Below, piece by piece: positions 60,079 through 64,000 of a DNA stretch of 64,000 nt. Position 1 is the stretch's first letter. Each line of letters opens with the position of its first letter. A program made the position numbers and the translations under genes. This stretch comes from Variovorax boronicumulans NBRC 103145 (GTDB lineage: Bacteria; Pseudomonadota; Gammaproteobacteria; Burkholderiales; Burkholderiaceae_C): contig NZ_BCUS01000015.1 in assembly GCF_001591345.1 (NCBI RefSeq), positions 1 through 64,000 on the forward strand, given 5' to 3'. The notes beneath the pieces were generated by a model. That model saw nothing but the letters and a program-made list of their open reading frames with translations. It had not been told where the DNA came from and searched no databases.

Positions 60079-60857
60079 CGCAGCGTCTCAAGGACAAGGT
60101 GGCCATCGTGGTCGGCGCCGGCTCCATCGGCACCGACATCAGCAACGGCGCCGCCTGCGCCGTCACCTTCGCCCGCGAAGGCGCGACGGTGATCTGCGTC
60201 GACCGGTCGCCCGAAGCTGCGGCGACGTCGGTGCGGCGCATTCATGACATCGGCGGCATCGCCGAGGCCTTCGAGGCCGATGTGCGCAGCAGCGAGCAGA
60301 TCGAGCGGATGGTGAACCACTGCCTGGCGCGCTTCGACCGCATCGACGTGCTGCACCACAACGTCGGCATCGAGGAATTCGGCGAGCTGATCGAGGTGAC
60401 GGAGGAGTCCTGGGACCGCGTGCACGCCATCAACCTCAAGGGCCCCATGCTCACGGCGCGCGCCGTGGTGCCTCACATGATCCGACAAGGCGGCGGCGCC
60501 ATCATCAACGTCTCCTCCATCGCGAGCCGCAAGTGGAGCCCGATGCAGTTCCTGTCGTACAGCACCTCCAAGGCGGCACTGAACCACATGACGCGCGTCG
60601 TGGCGCGCCAGTACGCGCAGCACCAGGTGCGCTGCAACGTGATCGTGCCGGGCCTGATCGACACGCCGCATGCCGCGGCCCTTTTCAAGAGCGAAAAAGA
60701 GGCGCAGGCCGGCCGACAGGCACGCAACGCGCGCTGCCCCATGGGCCGCCAGGGCTCGGCCTGGGACGTGGCCAACGCGGCGCTGTTCCTCGCCTCCGAC
60801 GAATCGAGCTACGTGACGGGCCTGGAGCTTGTGGTCGACGGCGGACTGTCCCTGTAG
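60075..60857 (+). CDS. Short-chain dehydrogenase/reductase
   Basis: 260 residues, classical SDR. The N-terminal VAIVVGAGSIGTDISNG replaces the usual TGxxxGxG loop with a related glycine pattern. The NAG-type motif reads HHNVG, and the catalytic Ser (NVSSIAS) and YSTSK (YxxxK) are present. ATGA overlap with lacI. Oxidises or reduces a hydroxyl/keto group in the pathway of this operon; coenzyme and substrate unknown. Confidence 0.87.
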   Translation: MTQRLKDKVAIVVGAGSIGTDISNGAACAVTFAREGATVICVDRSPEAAATSVRRIHDIGGIAEAFEADVRSSEQIERMVNHCLARFDRIDVLHHNVGIEEFGELIEVTEESWDRVHAINLKGPMLTARAVVPHMIRQGGGAIINVSSIASRKWSPMQFLSYSTSKAALNHMTRVVARQYAQHQVRCNVIVPGLIDTPHAAALFKSEKEAQAGRQARNARCPMGRQGSAWDVANAALFLASDESSYVTGLELVVDGGLSL

Positions 60858-60894
60858 ACGGGTATTCGAGCATCAACGACAAGGAGACAACACC

Positions 60895-61866
60895 ATGCGC
60901 AAACTGTGGATTGCCGCGCTCGCGGGCCTCGCATTCGCCGCCCATGCCCAGGCGCCCTCGGACTATCCGTCGCGGCCGATCCGCTTCGTCCTGATCTCGG
61001 CCGCAGGCAGTGGCGGCGACGCGCTCGGCCGGCTCCTGGCCGACAAGATGGCGCCCCTGGTCAAGGGCGCGTTCGTGATGGACAACAAGCCGGGCGCCAG
61101 CGGTGCCATTGCCACCGACTTCGTCGCCAAGGCGCCGGCCGACGGCTACACGATCGGACTGGGCGGCGCGACCACGCACGTGCTGCTGCCCGCGAGCAAT
61201 CCCAAGCTCTCGTACGACTCGGTCAAGGACTTCGCACCCATCGGGCAGGTCGGCACCGCCTCTATCCTGCTTATCGCGACCAACGACTTCCCGGCAAACA
61301 ACGCCAAGGAGCTCATTGCGCTGGCCAGGAAGTCGCCCGGCAGCGTGCAATACGCGAGCTGGGGCATCGCCTCGACCGGTCACTTTTGCGGGGAGCTCTT
61401 CAATCTGCGCACGCAGGCACAGATGAGCCACATCCCCTACAAATCGGTGGTGCAGATCCAGACCGACATGCTGGATGGCCACGTCAAGCTGGCCTACGTG
61501 GACATGGCATCGGGCTCGCCGATGGTCAAGTCCGGCAAGGTCAAGGCGATCACCGCCTGCACCTCGCGCTCGCCCAGTCTGCCCGACGTCTCGAGCTACG
61601 ACGACGAAGGCATCGATTTCGCGGGCAAGCGCATGGGCGCGCTGCGCTGGGCGCTGTACGCACCCGCGGGCACCCCCAAGCCGATCGTCGCCAAGCTCTC
61701 CGCCGCGCTGAAGCAAGTCGTCGAGATGCAGGACGTGAAGGCGCGTCTTCTGGACCTGGGCATCACCGCCGCGTTCGTCGGCGGCGACGAACTGCGCGCC
61801 ATGACCGCCGCAGACATCGAGGGCTGGCGGCAGATCGCCAAGGCCGCGAACATCAGCAATGAGTGA
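60895..61866 (+). CDS. Bug/TctC-family periplasmic binding protein
   Basis: 323 residues with a Sec signal (LWIAALAGLAFAAHAQ) and Bug motifs: FVLISAAGSGGDALGRLLADKM, VMDNKPGASGAIATDFVAKAPADG and YKSVVQIQTDMLDGHVKLAYVD. AAGGAG precedes the ATG at 60895. Third Bug protein of the window and the probable receptor for this operon's substrate. Its stop overlaps the next SDR start by 8 bp. Confidence 0.9.
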   Translation: MRKLWIAALAGLAFAAHAQAPSDYPSRPIRFVLISAAGSGGDALGRLLADKMAPLVKGAFVMDNKPGASGAIATDFVAKAPADGYTIGLGGATTHVLLPASNPKLSYDSVKDFAPIGQVGTASILLIATNDFPANNAKELIALARKSPGSVQYASWGIASTGHFCGELFNLRTQAQMSHIPYKSVVQIQTDMLDGHVKLAYVDMASGSPMVKSGKVKAITACTSRSPSLPDVSSYDDEGIDFAGKRMGALRWALYAPAGTPKPIVAKLSAALKQVVEMQDVKARLLDLGITAAFVGGDELRAMTAADIEGWRQIAKAANISNE

Positions 61867-62626
61867 CGCGGCCCCTCCCCTGCTGAAGGGCCGCGTGGCC
61901 GTGGTCACCGGTGCGTCCCGTGCGCGCGGTATCGGCCTGGCGACCGCACGGCTGTTCGCCCGCCACGGTGCCCGGGTGGCGCTGCTCGACCTCGACGAAG
62001 GGCAGGCACAGGTCGCTGCCGAATCCCTCGGCGCCGAGCACATCGGCATCGGCTGCGATGTGCGCGATGCCGGCGCCTGCAAGGCGGCCGTGGCGCGCGT
62101 GCTGCAATGGGCGGGCCGCATCGACGTGCTGGTGAACAACGCTGCCATCACACAAAAACGCGGTGTGCTGGACGTGAGCGCCGAGGACTTCGAGCAGGTC
62201 GTGGGCATTGCCCTTCGCGGCACCCTCCAGATGTCGCAGTGCGTGATCCCCACCATGATCGAACAACGCAGCGGCTCGATCATCTGCATCTCGTCGATGT
62301 CCGCGCAGCAAGGCGGTGGCGTGTTCGGCGGCAGCCACTACTGCGCCGCCAAGGCCGGCGTGCTGGGCCTCATGCGCGCCATGGCCAAGGAACTGGGCCC
62401 CCAAGGCATTCGCGCCAACGCCATCACGCCGGGCTTGATCATGACGGACTTCTCGCGCGGCGCGAACTCCGACGACAACAAGCACGCGCTGGGCAAGACC
62501 TTTCCACTGAGCCGTGTCGGCCAGCCCGAAGACATCGCGGGCGCGTGCCTGTACCTGGCAAGCGACCTGTCGTCCTTCGTGACCGGCGCAACGCTCGACG
62601 TCAACGGCGGCGCGTACATGCGCTGA
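61859..62626 (+). CDS. Short-chain dehydrogenase/reductase
   Basis: 255 residues, classical SDR with VAVVTGASRARGIGLATARL, VNNAAITQK (NNAG-like), catalytic ISSMSAQ Ser and YCAAK (YxxxK), and a C-terminal TGATLDVNGG. The start is inside the end of the Bug gene (ATG at 61859). With the other SDR it provides two oxidoreductions in the same pathway. Confidence 0.9.
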   Translation: MSDAAPPLLKGRVAVVTGASRARGIGLATARLFARHGARVALLDLDEGQAQVAAESLGAEHIGIGCDVRDAGACKAAVARVLQWAGRIDVLVNNAAITQKRGVLDVSAEDFEQVVGIALRGTLQMSQCVIPTMIEQRSGSIICISSMSAQQGGGVFGGSHYCAAKAGVLGLMRAMAKELGPQGIRANAITPGLIMTDFSRGANSDDNKHALGKTFPLSRVGQPEDIAGACLYLASDLSSFVTGATLDVNGGAYMR

Positions 62627-62649
62627 CCACGCCCCAAGGAGTCCATTCA

Positions 62650-63204
62650 ATGAGCATGCTGTTCGGCGGCGCCCGCCAGGTCGGCTATGTCGTTCACGAC
62701 ATCGAGAAGGCGATGGCCCACTGGTCGCGCACGTTGGGCGTGGGCCCATGGTTCTACAAGGAAGAGGTCGGCACGACCGAGTTCAACTACTACGGCAAGC
62801 CGTCGCGCCTGCCTCGGCTGTCCATCGCGCTGGCCAACTCCGGCAACCTGCAGATCGAGCTGATCCAGCAGCGCGACGACGCCCCCTCGCTCTACCTCGA
62901 TTCGCTGCGCCGCGGCGGCGAGGGCGCCCAGCACCTGGCCTACTGGAGCGACGATGGCTTCGACGACGCCGTGCGACACCTGCGCTCGACGGGTTACGTC
63001 GAGGGCCACAGTGGCCGCATGGGCATGCGCGGGCGCTTCGCCTACTTCGTGCATCCCGACCTGCCCAGCGGCATGTTCGAGATCTCCGAGATGGCCGGCG
63101 GCAAGGGCGAGTACTTCCGCGACATCCGGCACGCGGCCGAAGGATGGGACGGCAAGGACCCGATCCGCCGCATGGGCGCGAACGCCATCGCCCCGGTGCC
63201 ATGA
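62650..63204 (+). CDS. VOC-superfamily protein
   Basis: 184 residues. The module start is RQVGYVVHDIEKAMAHWSRTLGVGPWFYKEE, followed by LSIALANSGNLQIELIQQ, a second half with AQHLAYWSDDGF and YFVHPDLPSGMFEISEM. Candidate metal ligands are His in GAQHLAYW and Glu in MFEISE. It resembles VOC enzymes acting as lyases or isomerases in catabolic operons. AAGGAG precedes the ATG at 62650. Confidence 0.82.
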   Translation: MSMLFGGARQVGYVVHDIEKAMAHWSRTLGVGPWFYKEEVGTTEFNYYGKPSRLPRLSIALANSGNLQIELIQQRDDAPSLYLDSLRRGGEGAQHLAYWSDDGFDDAVRHLRSTGYVEGHSGRMGMRGRFAYFVHPDLPSGMFEISEMAGGKGEYFRDIRHAAEGWDGKDPIRRMGANAIAPVP

Positions 63205-63245
63205 CGGCTCCCGACCACCCCGTTCACCAACCAGCAGGAGATTCC

Positions 63246-63683
63246 GTGCAGACCACAACCCTTCAAGCGGCACGCATCAAGACGGTACGCGATCACATGG
63301 CGCTCGAGTGCACGCAGGAGTGGGATGCGGTGATCGACACCTTCGAGCATCCCCGCTACGAGATGCACGGCAGCGGCGTGGTGTTCGACGGCGAGGAAGA
63401 AGTGCGCGGCTATTTCCGCAGCTCGCGCACGCCCTTTCCCGACCTGGCCAACGAGATCATCGCCATCGCCGCCGACCAGGACACGGTACTGGTCGAGTTC
63501 TGGCTCAGCGGAACGCACCTCGGGCCGCTGCATGCCAACGACAAGGTGTTCGATGCCACAGGCCGGAAATTCCGGATCCGCCTGGCGGCAAGTTTCGAGT
63601 TCGCACCAGGCTCCGACAAGATCGTGTGCGAGCGGCCCTACTCCGCACCCGATGCGAAGCTGCGCGCGCTCGGGTTGATCTGA
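63246..63683 (+). CDS. NTF2/SnoaL-like domain protein
   Basis: 145 residues in a cone-shaped NTF2-like layout: ARIKTVRDHMALECTQEWDAVIDTFEHPRYEMHGSG in pieces, EVRGYFRSSRTPFPDLANEIIAIAA and a final strand FRIRLAASFEF. The GTG at 63246 follows AGGAG at 5 nt and is preferred; an ATG at 63201 overlapping the VOC stop is the alternative. SnoaL-type proteins act as isomerases, hydratases or cyclases on small polar intermediates. Last gene of the operon. Confidence 0.78.
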   Translation: MQTTTLQAARIKTVRDHMALECTQEWDAVIDTFEHPRYEMHGSGVVFDGEEEVRGYFRSSRTPFPDLANEIIAIAADQDTVLVEFWLSGTHLGPLHANDKVFDATGRKFRIRLAASFEFAPGSDKIVCERPYSAPDAKLRALGLI

Positions 63684-63687
63684 CGAC

Positions 63688-63724
63688 CCTCTCGCGCTTC
63701 GCCTCGGCTGCGCGCGTCGAGAGG
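63688..63724. terminator. GC hairpin after the operon, possible terminator
   Basis: CCTCTCG (63688-63694) pairs with CGAGAGG (63718-63724) shortly after the NTF2-like stop. No T-run follows, so Rho-independent activity is uncertain. Confidence 0.3.
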
Positions 63725-63825
63725 AGGCGGGAAGCCACCCAACCTCCTGCTCACTGGCTGTGCGCTATCGTCTTGGCGGCTTGCACTCAACACCGAGTGA
63801 TGTTTCTCCTGCGCTGCGCAGGCTC

Positions 63826-64000
63826 TCACAGCGGCCTGTCGCGCATCCGCTCAAGCTCGCCCCGGCCATGAGGCGTGATTCGCAGAACAACCGCTGGCAG
63901 GTCATGGGCTTCAGCCTCTTCTGGAAGGATCGCCTCGACAAGCCCCGCGGCAACCAGCACCGCGACGTTGCGGATGTCCATGGGGTCGGTCACGGTCAGC
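63826..64000 (-). CDS. C-terminal part of a small conserved protein (cut by window edge)
   Basis: 58 codons ending at TGA 63826-63828; the start is beyond the window. The sequence LTVTDPMDIRNVAVLVAAGLVEAILP, LPAVVLRITPHGRGELERM closely parallels the hsp20-linked 111-aa protein (DIDQVRVLRAAGLV, AQVLAITQKGREEL). Probably a winged-helix-like member of the same uncharacterised family. Confidence 0.55.
   Translation of the reverse strand, partial: LTVTDPMDIRNVAVLVAAGLVEAILPEEAEAHDLPAVVLRITPHGRGELERMRDRPL

Overview
The window is GC-rich, densely packed bacterial chromosome, most likely from a member of the Burkholderiales and plausibly the Comamonadaceae. This is inferred from three Bug/TctC-type periplasmic binding proteins, many LysR/IclR/GntR/TetR/LacI-controlled catabolic cassettes, and an OmpC-like trimeric porin. 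No rRNA, tRNA, CRISPR array or intact mobile element was seen.

Left part (0-24 kb). A truncated LivG/LivF-like ATPase lies at the left edge. It is followed by a plus-strand operon: GlcD-type flavin dehydrogenase, polyamine-type ABC importer with a fused permease, DapA-like lyase/aldolase and an FMN 2-hydroxyacid oxidase. A minus-strand group follows: LysR, RraA-like, MmgE/PrpD, Bug protein and IclR. proC diverges from an operon of a gamma-glutamylcyclotransferase-like protein, an amino-acid ABC importer, a VOC protein, a GntR regulator, a small protein and a DMT exporter. An IS3 remnant, a secreted alpha/beta hydrolase, an NAD-dependent epimerase and a divergent TetR gene come next.

Middle (24-33 kb). 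A LysR gene diverges from a tightly coupled operon: porin, Bug protein, FAD hydroxylase, amidohydrolase, HSL-type hydrolase, extradiol-type dioxygenase and FAH-family hydrolase. It looks like a complete uptake and ring-cleavage pathway for an unidentified aromatic or heteroaromatic compound.

33.7-50.8 kb is the most striking region. A 4557-residue two-partner-secretion exoprotein of the DUF3739 / VreARI-associated type is encoded together with a FecR-type anti-sigma factor, a FecI-type sigma factor and a barrel-less STN/TonB-C protein (a VreA-VreI-VreR-like set). A second FecI-type sigma gene begins 9 bp after the exoprotein stop. The exoprotein gene and the fecR-like gene are each preceded by the same bipartite element: an 18/20-identical block and CGTC separated by exactly 13 bp. 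It is a strong candidate promoter for one of these sigma factors. No TpsB transporter is in the window.

51-56 kb is an accessory patch of small genes, including a SUFU-family protein and a possible barstar-like protein, with no toxin, plus a JmjC/cupin-like oxygenase and IS3 debris. 56-58 kb holds two Hsp20 genes and a small partner gene. 58.4-63.7 kb is a LacI-regulated catabolic operon (CMD protein, LacI, two SDRs, Bug protein, VOC, NTF2-like) with visible LacI-type operators. The right edge cuts a minus-strand gene that resembles the Hsp20-linked small protein.
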